Part shown: positions 1 to 6,688 of the stretch, piece after piece
How positions within the stretch are numbered: the stretch's first letter is position 1
How the letters are laid out: each line of letters opens with the position of its first letter
Assembly: GCA_028293225.1 (NCBI GenBank)
Contig: JAQGPE010000432.1
Location: 1 to 6,887 of the forward strand
DNA length: 6,887 bases
Source: Akkermansiaceae bacterium
GTDB taxonomy: Bacteria > Verrucomicrobiota > Verrucomicrobiia > Verrucomicrobiales > Akkermansiaceae
Direction: 5' to 3'
Made by a program: the position numbers and the translations under genes
Notes under the pieces: generated by a model
Database searches by the model: none
What the model was told of the DNA's origin: nothing
The model's input: only the letters and a program-made list of their open reading frames with translations

Positions 1-680
1 ATTCCTCCGTCGGCGGCAAGACCGGCGTGAATCTGCCGGAGGGCAAGAATCTGCTCGGCGCTTTCCATCAGCCGCGACTGGTTCTGGTCGATCCGCTCAC
101 CCTGGCCACCCTGCCCGGTCGCGAGTACCGCGAGGGCTTCGCCGAAGTTATCAAGCACGCGGCCATTCGTGATGGTGCCATGCTCGACGACATTGCCGCT
201 CTGGACCCGGCTACCCGGGAAGTGCCGGAGGACCTGATCGCCCGGAACATCGCGATCAAGGCCCGCGTCGTGGAGGAGGACGAGCACGAGACCAAAGGTG
301 TCCGCGCGCTGCTGAATTTCGGCCACACCATCGGTCACGGCATCGAGTCCGCGGTGCCCTACGGCCAGATGCTGCATGGCGAAGCCATTTCCCTCGGCCT
401 GCGGGCGGCGCTGTTTCTTTCGGAAAAGCACGCAGGCCTTGCGCCGGAAGTCAGCCGGAAAATCGTCGGCCTGTTAGAGCACTTCTCGCTGCCTCTGATC
501 CTGCAACCGGAGCTCTCCACCAGCCGGATCATGGACAAGCTCAGCCGCGACAAGAAATTCGAGAGCGGCAGCATCCGTTTCGTCCTGCTGCGCGCCGCGG
601 GCGACGCCTTTGTCAGCGATCAGGTGACGGTCGGGGACTTGAAGGACGCGATCGAGTTCCTGCGGCAGCCGGTGGCCTGA
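1..680 (+). CDS. aroB: 3-dehydroquinate synthase, C-terminal part (5' end outside window)
   Basis: AroB converts DAHP to 3-dehydroquinate, the second step of the shikimate route to aromatic amino acids, in the cytoplasm, using NAD+ and a divalent metal. The frame is already open at base 3 and gives 225 visible residues up to TGA at 678-680; the family is about 360 aa, so roughly the first 135 residues (most of the NAD-binding half) lie outside the window. The visible part opens with the family signature SSVGGKTGVN, followed by KNLLGAFHQP. The three expected metal ligands are present: Glu in FAEVIKHA (visible residue 48), the first His of GHTIGHG (108) and His in LHGEA (125), with spacing like that of E. 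coli Glu184/His247/His264. Nothing looks broken. A GTG at 27 opens a shorter reading but is internal. The gene runs convergent to lpxI with 5 bases between the stops. Confidence 0.96.
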   Translation, partial: SSVGGKTGVNLPEGKNLLGAFHQPRLVLVDPLTLATLPGREYREGFAEVIKHAAIRDGAMLDDIAALDPATREVPEDLIARNIAIKARVVEEDEHETKGVRALLNFGHTIGHGIESAVPYGQMLHGEAISLGLRAALFLSEKHAGLAPEVSRKIVGLLEHFSLPLILQPELSTSRIMDKLSRDKKFESGSIRFVLLRAAGDAFVSDQVTVGDLKDAIEFLRQPVA

Positions 681-685
681 AAATC

Positions 686-1510
686 TCAGACGTCCTCCAC
701 CGCATGCAGGCTGATGCCATGCTCGTTGCAGAGGCGGAAGATCGTTTCCCGCTCTAACAACAGCGTCGTGCGCGCTTCCACCGCGATCGATTTCACTCCG
801 GCGGTGATGCAGGTTTCGATGGTCTGCGGGCCGACCACCGGAACGTCGAAGCGGAAGTCCTGACGCGGCTTGGAAACCTTCACCAGCATCGTGTCCTTGC
901 CCCGGCCCAGCTCGCCGCCGCGGCGGATGCAGGCATTCGTGCCTTCGAAAGCTTCCACGGCCAGCACCGTGCCGTGGCGAACCACCACCGTCTGCCCGAT
1001 ATCGAGCCGGCTGGATTCCTTGGCGATACGGAAGCCGAACGCGGCGTCATCGAGCTGGCGTTTCTTGAAAACCGGACCGCAGACGTGGCCGGGTTCCGGA
1101 AGAAGATCCTCCAGGAAAGTGGTCGCGGGCAACAGGGTGATGCCGTCCTTGGCCAGTTCATTGCCGATCCCGCCGAACAGCGACTCCGCATTGCGCTCCT
1201 TCAGCCGCGCCAGAAGCATCAGCGTACGCAGATCCGGTCGCAGGTCGAAGAGGTTCTTTGGCGCGATCTGGCCGACCATGATCGCTTCGGTCGCCTTCTT
1301 CGACTTGAAGAACTTGATCATCTTGCCGAGCTGTCCGACGCGGAACCACTCCATGGCATCCACCAGATCGGCGAACTCAGGCTTGGTCTCCTCATGGAAG
1401 GCCGCAGCCACCAGAACCACCTCAGGACATTTCAAGCGAGCCGCACGGGCGAAAGTCTCAGGATAGACTCCATTTCCCGCAATGATGCCGATAGTGCGTG
1501 TCTCCGCCAT
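686..1510 (-). CDS. lpxI: UDP-2,3-diacylglucosamine hydrolase, LpxI type
   Basis: LpxI splits UDP-2,3-diacylglucosamine into lipid X and UMP, the fourth step of lipid A synthesis, replacing LpxH in many diderm bacteria; it acts at the inner face of the cytoplasmic membrane as a soluble or peripheral protein. The 274-residue product matches the usual length of about 270-280. It opens with IGIIAGNGVYPE (residues 7-18), typical of the N-terminal domain, has VGQIAPKNLFDL (79-90) and LFGGIGNELAKDGI (111-124), then the C-terminal catalytic domain with FRFDVPVVGPQTI (219-231). Asp222 there is, by eye, the counterpart of the essential Asp225 of Caulobacter LpxI. The reading frame extends upstream to 1549, but that would lie inside the tRNA gene; ATG at 1510-1508 with AAGGA 4 bases upstream is the real start. 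It follows tRNA-Leu by 14 bases and may share its transcript. Confidence 0.93.
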   Translation of the reverse strand: MAETRTIGIIAGNGVYPETFARAARLKCPEVVLVAAAFHEETKPEFADLVDAMEWFRVGQLGKMIKFFKSKKATEAIMVGQIAPKNLFDLRPDLRTLMLLARLKERNAESLFGGIGNELAKDGITLLPATTFLEDLLPEPGHVCGPVFKKRQLDDAAFGFRIAKESSRLDIGQTVVVRHGTVLAVEAFEGTNACIRRGGELGRGKDTMLVKVSKPRQDFRFDVPVVGPQTIETCITAGVKSIAVEARTTLLLERETIFRLCNEHGISLHAVEDV

Positions 1511-1514
1511 GAAA

Positions 1515-1519
1515 TCCTT
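1515..1519 (-). promoter_or_regulatory. ribosome binding site of lpxI
   Basis: AAGGA on the - strand, 4 bases before ATG at 1510. It sits in the 14-base gap between the tRNA-Leu 3' end and lpxI and decides the start against the longer reading that overlaps the tRNA. Confidence 0.6.
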
Positions 1520-1524
1520 GAAAG

Positions 1525-1604
1525 TAGCGGCTATGGGACTCGAACCCATACTCCGAAGAACTCGATTTTGAGTCGAGCGCGTCTACCAATTCCGCCAAGC
1601 CGCC
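1525..1604 (-). tRNA. tRNA-Leu (anticodon CAA)
   Basis: The - strand folds as an 80-base class II tRNA. The acceptor stem is GGCGGCT/AGCCGCT with a G-U first pair, then discriminator A73, which fits leucine. The D stem is GCG/CGC around a loop with GG. The anticodon stem is CTCGA/TCGAG with loop CTCAAAA, giving anticodon CAA, which reads codon UUG. The variable arm is a short UUCUUCGGAG hairpin with a UUCG tetraloop, as expected for tRNA-Leu. The T stem is ATGGG/CCCAT with loop TTCGAGT. CCA is not encoded: the bases after A73 are CTTTC, so the tail must be added by the nucleotidyltransferase. The gene lies between putA and lpxI, all on the same strand. Confidence 0.95.
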
Positions 1605-1609
1605 GTCAG

Positions 1610-1643
1610 GTGGCGCGGAGCTTGGAGGCTCCGGCCACGCCAC
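1610..1643 (-). other. GC-rich hairpin between putA and tRNA-Leu
   Basis: On the - strand GTGGCG and CGGAGC (separated by a 4-base bulge TGGC) pair with GCTCCGCGCCAC around a 6-base loop, giving 12 base pairs. It starts 15 bases after the putA stop and ends 5 bases before the tRNA 5' end. No run of T follows on either strand, so it is not a standard intrinsic terminator. It could slow 3' decay of putA mRNA, serve as a processing site ahead of the tRNA, or terminate weakly. The rest of the 54-base gap holds nothing clear; a TTGCGT-17-CAAGCT pair is a very weak promoter candidate for the tRNA. Confidence 0.5.
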
Positions 1644-1658
1644 GCAACGACAAAACGA

Positions 1659-4600
1659 TCACGCAATTTCCTCGGGGGTCGGGAGGACCGAGCCGTGGCG
1701 GTGCAGGGTGGTGGAGACGGCCTGTTCGCGGAAGAACGGCAGCAGTTCGATGCGGCCGGAGAGCGTGGGGACGTGAGAAACGTAGCGGACGCCGCCTTCG
1801 ACCGCGGCGGCGGCGATTTCCTCCGAAAGGCTGGCCGAACGCAGGACGCCGTATCCTCCCTTTGAAATACGCGTGGCAAGGCGGGCATCGCTTTCGGTCC
1901 AGACCGGACCGGTCCAGCCGGGCAGGGCCTGGCCTTCCGGAAGCGAGACATCGACCTGGACTCCGGCGGCGGTGGCGGCGAGCACCAGACGGGCAAGCGA
2001 GGTCAGATCTTCTCCAGGGGTGGCGCGGATCAGGGCGCGTTCGAAAGGGCGGTAGCGGAAGACATTCGCTTCGCACTCCAGCTCGGACGGATCGTGCTCC
2101 TGGGAGAATTCCGCGGAATGCAAGAAGGAATAGCTTTCCGCGGCGGCGGTCAGGATTTCACGGTCGGCGCCGGCTTTCACAAAGGCCTCGAGGAGGGCGG
2201 CCGGGACTTCGTCGAGCTCCAGGCGCAGCGATGGCTGGCCCGTGCTGGTCCAGGTGCCGAACTGCGCGACGTAGTTCGGACCGCCGGCCTTCGCTCCGGG
2301 GCCGAAAGAGGAGCGTTTCCAGCCGCCGAAGGGCTGGCGCCGGACGATGGCGCCGGTGATCGGGCGGTTGATGTAGGCGTTGCCGACTTCCACCTGCTCC
2401 TGCCACTGGGCGATCTCGGCCGGGTCGAGCGAGTGGATGCCGCCGGTCAGGCCGAACTCGGAGTCATTCTGGATGCGGATGGCGTGAGAGAGGTTGCTGG
2501 CGCGGACCAAGCCGAGCACCGGGCCGAAGCACTCGGTGCGGCGGAACCAGCCGTCGGTCTCGACGCCGAGCTTGATGCCGGGCGACCAGAGGCAGGGGTT
2601 GCCGTCGACCATGGCGGGTTGAAGCAGCCATTCCTCGCCGGGTTCGAGCTGCGTCAGGGCGCGCTCCAGAGCTGCGCCAGGGGCGCGAACGACCGGAGTG
2701 GCGACGCTGGAGAAATTCCACGAGCCGCCGACGGTGAGGGAAGCGGCGGCGTCCTTCAGACGGCGGCGGAAGCCCGGGTCGTCGTAGAGTTCGGCCTCGA
2801 CGATCGCCAGGGAGGCCGCCGAGCACTTCTGGCCGGAGTGGCCGAAGGCGCTCTTCACCAAGTCCTTCACGGCCTGGTCGGGATCGGCGGCGGCGGTGAT
2901 GACCAGGGCGTTCTTGCCGGAGGTCTCGGCGAAGAGCTTCAGGTCCGGTTTCCAGCCGAGGAACAGGCGGGCGGTCTCGTAGGCGCCGGTCAGGATCACC
3001 GCGCCGATGCGGGAGTCGGTGACGAGGGAGCGGCCGATTTCGTTGTCCGGGCAGGGCAGGAACTGGAGGACTTCGCGCGGCACGCCGGCATCCCAGAGAG
3101 CATTGACCATGATCCAGGCGGTCAGGACGGTCTCGGGAGCGGGCTTGATGATGACGGTGTTTCCCGCCACCAGCGGGGCCAGGATGCCGCCGCAGGGAAT
3201 GGCGAACGGGAAGTTCCACGGCGGGGTCACCAGGACGGTGCCGAGCGGCTCGAAGGTGGTGCCGTCGAACCAGCCTGAAGAAAGACTACGCGCGTAGTAG
3301 TCGGCAAAATCCATGGCCTCGCTGAACTCGGCATCGGCTTCCATGACCGACTTGCCGGCGTCCAGGACCATGGCGGCGATGGCGTCGCCGCGGCGGGTGG
3401 CCAGCGTCGCGGCGACCCGGGCGAGGATTTCGCCACGGGCGCGGAGGCCCAGCGCTTTCCAGCTTTCGCGGGCGGCGACGGCAGCCTGCAGGGACTGCTC
3501 GATCTGCTCCGGTCCGGCGAGCGCGTGGCGGTAGGCTTCGACGCCCGGGCGGGAAGGATCCTGGGCAACGGCTTCATCGGCACCAGCGACTTCCTGGCCG
3601 CCGATCTGCAGCGGAACGGTGGGGATGGAGGTGGCGCGGAGGGCGTCGACCTTGGCGCGGATCCAGGCGACGTTGTGAGGCAGCGACCAGTCGGTGTCGG
3701 CTTCATTGTGGAAATCAGCGTCGATTGAATGAACCGGGCGTTCCTCGGTGGTGCGGTCCTGCACGCGGCGGGGGCCGAAAGAGGTGGCGGCAAGCCTTCC
3801 GCAGGCGGCCAGGAAGCGGGTCTTCTGGTTTTCCCAACCGGCATCCCCGGGGCTCATGCCGAAGAGATCGTGAAGGAAATTTTCCGGCGAGGTGTTCTCG
3901 TCGAGGCGGCGCACGAGGTAGGCGATGGCGCTGTGGAAGTCCTCGCGCTTCACGACCGGCGCGTAGAGCAGCAGGCCATCGGCGGCATCGCGGACGGTGC
4001 GGGCCTGGTGATTGGCCATGCCTTCCAGCATCTCGAACTCGACGCGGTCCTCGACGCCTTCCCGCGAGCGCAGCAGCAGGCCGTAGGCGACGTCGAAGAG
4101 GTTGTGGCTGGCGACGCCGAGGCGGACGGCTTTTGCGTTCTCCGGGCGACAGCCTTCGTGGAGCATGCGCTTGAAGTTGGCGTCGACCTCGACCTTGGTG
4201 CCGTAAGGGGCGACCGGCCAGTCGTGGATTTCGGCATCGACCTTTTCCATCGCCAGGTTGGCGCCCTTCACGATGCGGATCTTAATGCTGGCACCACCGG
4301 CGCCCACCCGGCGCTGAGCCCAGGCATTGAGCTCCTTTTGCACCGGCCAGGCGTCCGGCAGGTAAGCCTGGAGCACGATGCCGGCCTCGAGATTCTTGAA
4401 CTCCGGCTCGTCCAGTACTTGGCGGAACGCGTCGCAGGTCAGACGCAGGTCGCGGTATTCCTCCATGTCGAGGTTCACGAACTTCGCGCCGCCGGACGGG
4501 CGGGGGTTGGCGATCGCGGCGCGGTAGAGCAGGCGCAGGCGGCTCTTGATTTCCGCGAGGGTTTCCTCGCTGGCGACCAGGTGGATCTGGCTGAAGATGG

Positions 4601-5189
4601 CGGAGATCTTGACCGAGATGTAGTCGGTTTCCGGATCGGCCAAGCGGGCGAAATTGGCTTCCAGGCGGTGGTTCGCCTCTTCCTCGCCGAGCACCGCTTC
4701 GCCGAGCTGGTTGAGGTTCATCCGCATCCCGGCTTTGCGGCGCTTGATCAGGTGCTTGCGGAGCTTGCTTTCCTCGGCGGGGAGGATGACCGAGGCGCTT
4801 TCGCGGCGCATCTGCTCCGCGACCAATGGCATGACGATGTCCGGAGCGGCGAGCGAGGCCATTTCCCCGGCGCGCATGGCGACGCGCGCGGCCAGCGGCA
4901 GGTAGGCAGGGACGCCGTAGTCATCGACCAGATCGCGGAAGCGCCTGGCCTCGCGGGCAGCGGTGGGGGCGCGGAAGACCTGGTCGGCCATCGCGAAGGT
5001 GAAGGCCTTCCCGGCCGGGTCATCCATCATGCCGGCCATCTGGCGGGCCTGCATTTTCTCGCTGAACTTCTGACCACGGGTCGCCTCCTCCAGCAACTCC
5101 GCCGCCAGATCGATCGCCAGGGCGGGCAATTCCGCGTCAGAGGGTTTGGTCTGGCGGGAACGGTCGATCAGATCGCGAACGGATGTCAT
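1659..5189 (-). CDS. putA: bifunctional proline dehydrogenase / L-glutamate gamma-semialdehyde dehydrogenase (PutA)
   Basis: PutA oxidises proline to pyrroline-5-carboxylate with FAD and a quinone acceptor, then the semialdehyde to glutamate with NAD+. Residues 1-~100 are an N-terminal helical/arm region with no ribbon-helix-helix DNA-binding segment. The proline dehydrogenase barrel spans about 110-445: YISVKIS (190-196), VLQAYL (272-277), RIVKGANLAME (305-315), and RRLDEN (427-432), which binds proline. The aldehyde dehydrogenase domain spans about 500-970: PPWNFPFAIP (656-665, oxyanion Asn659), LFAETSGKN (catalytic-site Glu755) and GHSGQKCSA (nucleophile Cys789). A C-terminal part of about 200 residues, with NVFRYRP and FFREQAVS near the end, resembles the degenerate aldehyde-dehydrogenase-like domain of longer PutAs. 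At 1176 aa it exceeds the ~1000 aa minimal form and falls short of ~1320 aa enterobacterial PutA. ATG at 5189 is chosen; TTG at 5198 is the upstream alternative and has no ribosome binding site. Confidence 0.95.
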   Translation of the reverse strand: MTSVRDLIDRSRQTKPSDAELPALAIDLAAELLEEATRGQKFSEKMQARQMAGMMDDPAGKAFTFAMADQVFRAPTAAREARRFRDLVDDYGVPAYLPLAARVAMRAGEMASLAAPDIVMPLVAEQMRRESASVILPAEESKLRKHLIKRRKAGMRMNLNQLGEAVLGEEEANHRLEANFARLADPETDYISVKISAIFSQIHLVASEETLAEIKSRLRLLYRAAIANPRPSGGAKFVNLDMEEYRDLRLTCDAFRQVLDEPEFKNLEAGIVLQAYLPDAWPVQKELNAWAQRRVGAGGASIKIRIVKGANLAMEKVDAEIHDWPVAPYGTKVEVDANFKRMLHEGCRPENAKAVRLGVASHNLFDVAYGLLLRSREGVEDRVEFEMLEGMANHQARTVRDAADGLLLYAPVVKREDFHSAIAYLVRRLDENTSPENFLHDLFGMSPGDAGWENQKTRFLAACGRLAATSFGPRRVQDRTTEERPVHSIDADFHNEADTDWSLPHNVAWIRAKVDALRATSIPTVPLQIGGQEVAGADEAVAQDPSRPGVEAYRHALAGPEQIEQSLQAAVAARESWKALGLRARGEILARVAATLATRRGDAIAAMVLDAGKSVMEADAEFSEAMDFADYYARSLSSGWFDGTTFEPLGTVLVTPPWNFPFAIPCGGILAPLVAGNTVIIKPAPETVLTAWIMVNALWDAGVPREVLQFLPCPDNEIGRSLVTDSRIGAVILTGAYETARLFLGWKPDLKLFAETSGKNALVITAAADPDQAVKDLVKSAFGHSGQKCSAASLAIVEAELYDDPGFRRRLKDAAASLTVGGSWNFSSVATPVVRAPGAALERALTQLEPGEEWLLQPAMVDGNPCLWSPGIKLGVETDGWFRRTECFGPVLGLVRASNLSHAIRIQNDSEFGLTGGIHSLDPAEIAQWQEQVEVGNAYINRPITGAIVRRQPFGGWKRSSFGPGAKAGGPNYVAQFGTWTSTGQPSLRLELDEVPAALLEAFVKAGADREILTAAAESYSFLHSAEFSQEHDPSELECEANVFRYRPFERALIRATPGEDLTSLARLVLAATAAGVQVDVSLPEGQALPGWTGPVWTESDARLATRISKGGYGVLRSASLSEEIAAAAVEGGVRYVSHVPTLSGRIELLPFFREQAVSTTLHRHGSVLPTPEEIA

Positions 5190-5305
5190 ACCCTTCAAGC
5201 TAACACGGGGGTCTTGACCGTTTCCGTCACTCCGGGCGGCGGGGGCGGTCAGGAAATGGGGATGTGCGCTTGCCGCCGGGTCCCCTGCCCGCTTCCATCC
5301 GGAGT
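5190..5305. promoter_or_regulatory. divergent putA / PAS-AraC regulator control region
   Basis: This gap must hold the promoters of both genes unless transcription enters from elsewhere. For putA, TAGCTT on the - strand (5202-5197) is a -10-like box ending 7 bases before the ATG, which would give an almost leaderless mRNA; no good -35 is seen. The words TGAC (5215-5218), GTCA (5226-5229) and GTCA (5248-5251) occur in the gap, and TGACCG (5215-5220) with CGGTCA (5246-5251) forms an inverted repeat with centres 31 bases apart, about three helical turns. These are candidate operator half-sites, but such short words also arise by chance. Confidence 0.4.
5270..5298 (+). promoter_or_regulatory. candidate promoter of the PAS-AraC regulator gene
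   Basis: TTGCCG (5270-5275), a 17-base spacer, and TTCCAT (5293-5298). The -35 matches 4 of 6 consensus bases and the -10 only 3 of 6, so this is weak. If used, transcription would start near 5305, at or just before GTG 5306, and would exclude the longer start at 5264. Confidence 0.25.
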
Positions 5306-6043
5306 GTGGCTTTGGACACGGAGTTCATCGCGCGGGTCGACTCGCCGCGTTTCTGCGAACGGCTTTTCGCCGTGCTGCCGGACGTGGTCTTTTGCCTGAA
5401 GGACAGCGAGCGCCGCTATCGGGCGGCCAACCAGGCCTTTGCCGAGCGGATCGGGCTGAAGGACCCTCGGAAACTGATCGGCCGGCTGGCGGAAGATTTC
5501 TTCACGCCCGCGCTGGCTGACGCCTACCGCGAACAGGATCTGGAGGTGCTGGGCGGCGGGGAAATCACCGACGAACTGGAGTTGGTGAGCAATCGGGACG
5601 GCACGGTCGGCTGGTATCTGGCCACCAAGGTGCCGCTGCAGGACTCGAGAGGCGGGGTGATCGGGCTGGCGTCCGTTTCCCGCGATCTGCGGGCGCCGCG
5701 CGAGGGCGATGCCGAACTGGCGGGGATCGCCAAAGTGGCCGAGCACATCCGCGACCACTTGGACTCTCCTCTGAAAGGAATGGAGTTGGCGGCAATCGCC
5801 CGGCTGACCCCGACCCAGCTCGACCGGCGTATGAAGAAGGTCTTTTACCTGAGTACGGCGCAATTTGTCAGGAAGGCGCGGATCGAGCATGCCGCGACCC
5901 TGCTGGCGACCTCCTCCCGACCGATCGCCGAGGTGGCGCTGGAGTGTGGCTACGGCGACCAGACCGCGCTGACCCGGCAGTTCCGTGCGACGGTGGGGAT
6001 GCCACCCGCGGCGTATCGCGAACACATCCGCAAACGCCGATGA
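5306..6043 (+). CDS. PAS domain plus AraC-family DNA-binding transcriptional regulator
   Basis: A 245-residue cytoplasmic regulator. A single PAS sensor domain covers about residues 19-128 (LPDVVFCLKDSERRYRAANQ near its start, DGTVGWYLATKVPL and GVIGLASVSRDL near its end); its ligand cannot be read from sequence. A two-helix-turn-helix AraC domain covers about 144-245, with LAAIARLTPTQLDRRMKKVF as the first unit and IAEVALECGYGDQTALTRQF as the second, ending in the usual GMPPAAYR. The start is uncertain: GTG 5306 is chosen because the PAS begins soon after it and it fits the promoter-like boxes; TTG 5312 has GGAG 7 bases upstream, and GTG 5264 would add 14 poorly structured residues. It is divergent from putA, so a role in controlling putA is likely by position but unproven. 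Its TGA overlaps the nadD ATG. Confidence 0.88.
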   Translation: MALDTEFIARVDSPRFCERLFAVLPDVVFCLKDSERRYRAANQAFAERIGLKDPRKLIGRLAEDFFTPALADAYREQDLEVLGGGEITDELELVSNRDGTVGWYLATKVPLQDSRGGVIGLASVSRDLRAPREGDAELAGIAKVAEHIRDHLDSPLKGMELAAIARLTPTQLDRRMKKVFYLSTAQFVRKARIEHAATLLATSSRPIAEVALECGYGDQTALTRQFRATVGMPPAAYREHIRKRR

Positions 6044-6633
6044 AACCGGAGAGGATCGCACTTTTTGGCGGAACTTTTGATCCGATTCATCTCGGTCATC
6101 TGGAGATCGCCCGGCTGGCCAAAGAGGCGCTGGAACTGGACAAGGTGATCTTTCTGCCCTGCCGGACCTCCCCCCACAAACAGGGCATCGAAACGGCTCC
6201 CGCGGCCGATCGCCTGGAAATGGTCCGGCTGGCGATCGCGGAGCTGCCGTGGGCGGAGGTCGATGACCACGACCTGGCCGCTCCCGCGCCGTCCTATTCT
6301 TACCTGACGGCGGAGGAAATGGCCCGGCGCCATCCGGACGCGAAGCTGTTCTGGCTGATGGGAGCCGACCAGTGGCGGGCGCTGCCCCGCTGGGCCGAGC
6401 CCGGGCGGCTGGCAAGAGTGGTCGATTTCATCGTCTTCGCCCGGGACGGAGCGCCCCTCCCCCATTCCGGCTGGGAAATGCACGCATTCAGCGGAACTCA
6501 CCCGGCCTCGGCGACCGCGATCCGCGAGGCGGTCCGAAACGGCAACATGCCGCTCAATTGGCTTCCGGCGGCGGTGGCGGACTATATTTTCCGGCACCAG
6601 CTCTACGCATGTTCCAGCTCCGACAAATCGTGA
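6040..6633 (+). CDS. nadD: nicotinate-nucleotide adenylyltransferase
   Basis: NadD joins nicotinate mononucleotide and ATP to form deamido-NAD+ in the cytoplasm, the second-last step of NAD synthesis. The 197-residue product has the expected length (about 190-215). The nucleotidyltransferase signature GGTFDPIHLGH lies at residues 10-20, with both His residues of the HxGH motif; SPHK is at 44-47, GADQW at 108-112 in the substrate-binding region, and SATAIRE at 157-163 is the second ATP-binding motif. The frame stays open upstream to 5944, but those 32 extra residues lie inside the AraC domain of the preceding gene; ATG at 6040 begins the family homology. That ATG overlaps the previous stop as ATGA (6040-6043) and has no evident ribosome binding site, so translation is probably coupled to the upstream gene. 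Confidence 0.95.
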   Translation: MKPERIALFGGTFDPIHLGHLEIARLAKEALELDKVIFLPCRTSPHKQGIETAPAADRLEMVRLAIAELPWAEVDDHDLAAPAPSYSYLTAEEMARRHPDAKLFWLMGADQWRALPRWAEPGRLARVVDFIVFARDGAPLPHSGWEMHAFSGTHPASATAIREAVRNGNMPLNWLPAAVADYIFRHQLYACSSSDKS

Positions 6634-6641
6634 ACCACTGC

Positions 6642-6670
6642 TTGCAGCCCTCGTGGCTGCTGGCTAGCGT
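6642..6670 (+). promoter_or_regulatory. candidate promoter of the exported-protein gene
   Basis: TTGCAG (6642-6647), exactly 17 bases, then TAGCGT (6665-6670). The boxes match 4 of 6 and 3 of 6 consensus bases. Transcription would begin near 6677, leaving a leader of about 12 bases before ATG 6689 with no ribosome binding site. It lies in the 55-base gap after nadD; no terminator for nadD is seen there. Confidence 0.4.
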
Positions 6671-6688
6671 TGCGCCGAATTCACCACC

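Noticed and set aside
1511..1549. Longer lpxI start at 1549
   Set aside because: The extra 13 codons lie largely within the tRNA-Leu 3' part, and a good ribosome binding site precedes the ATG at 1510.
1525..1604. tRNA-Leu as an integration site for a mobile element
   Set aside because: No integrase, no repeated tRNA 3' end and no change in base composition are seen nearby; flanking genes are housekeeping.
974..2359. 461-codon open frame on the + strand
   Set aside because: It runs antisense through lpxI, straight through the tRNA-Leu gene and into putA; the product is Arg/Pro-rich low-complexity, typical of a shadow frame.
2094..3278. 394-codon open frame on the + strand
   Set aside because: It is antisense to the aldehyde dehydrogenase half of putA, Gly/Ala/Asp-rich and without motifs.
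5214..5242. TTGACC at 5214-5219 as -35 of the regulator gene
   Set aside because: The region 17 bases downstream reads CGGCGG, which is not a usable -10 box.
3729..5399. 556-codon open frame on the + strand opposite putA
   Set aside because: It lies wholly antisense to a clear PutA over most of its length, its product has no recognisable motifs, and long antisense frames are expected in GC-rich genes.
5249..6415. 388-codon open frame on the - strand
   Set aside because: It is antisense to both the PAS-AraC gene and nadD, which have clear family motifs.
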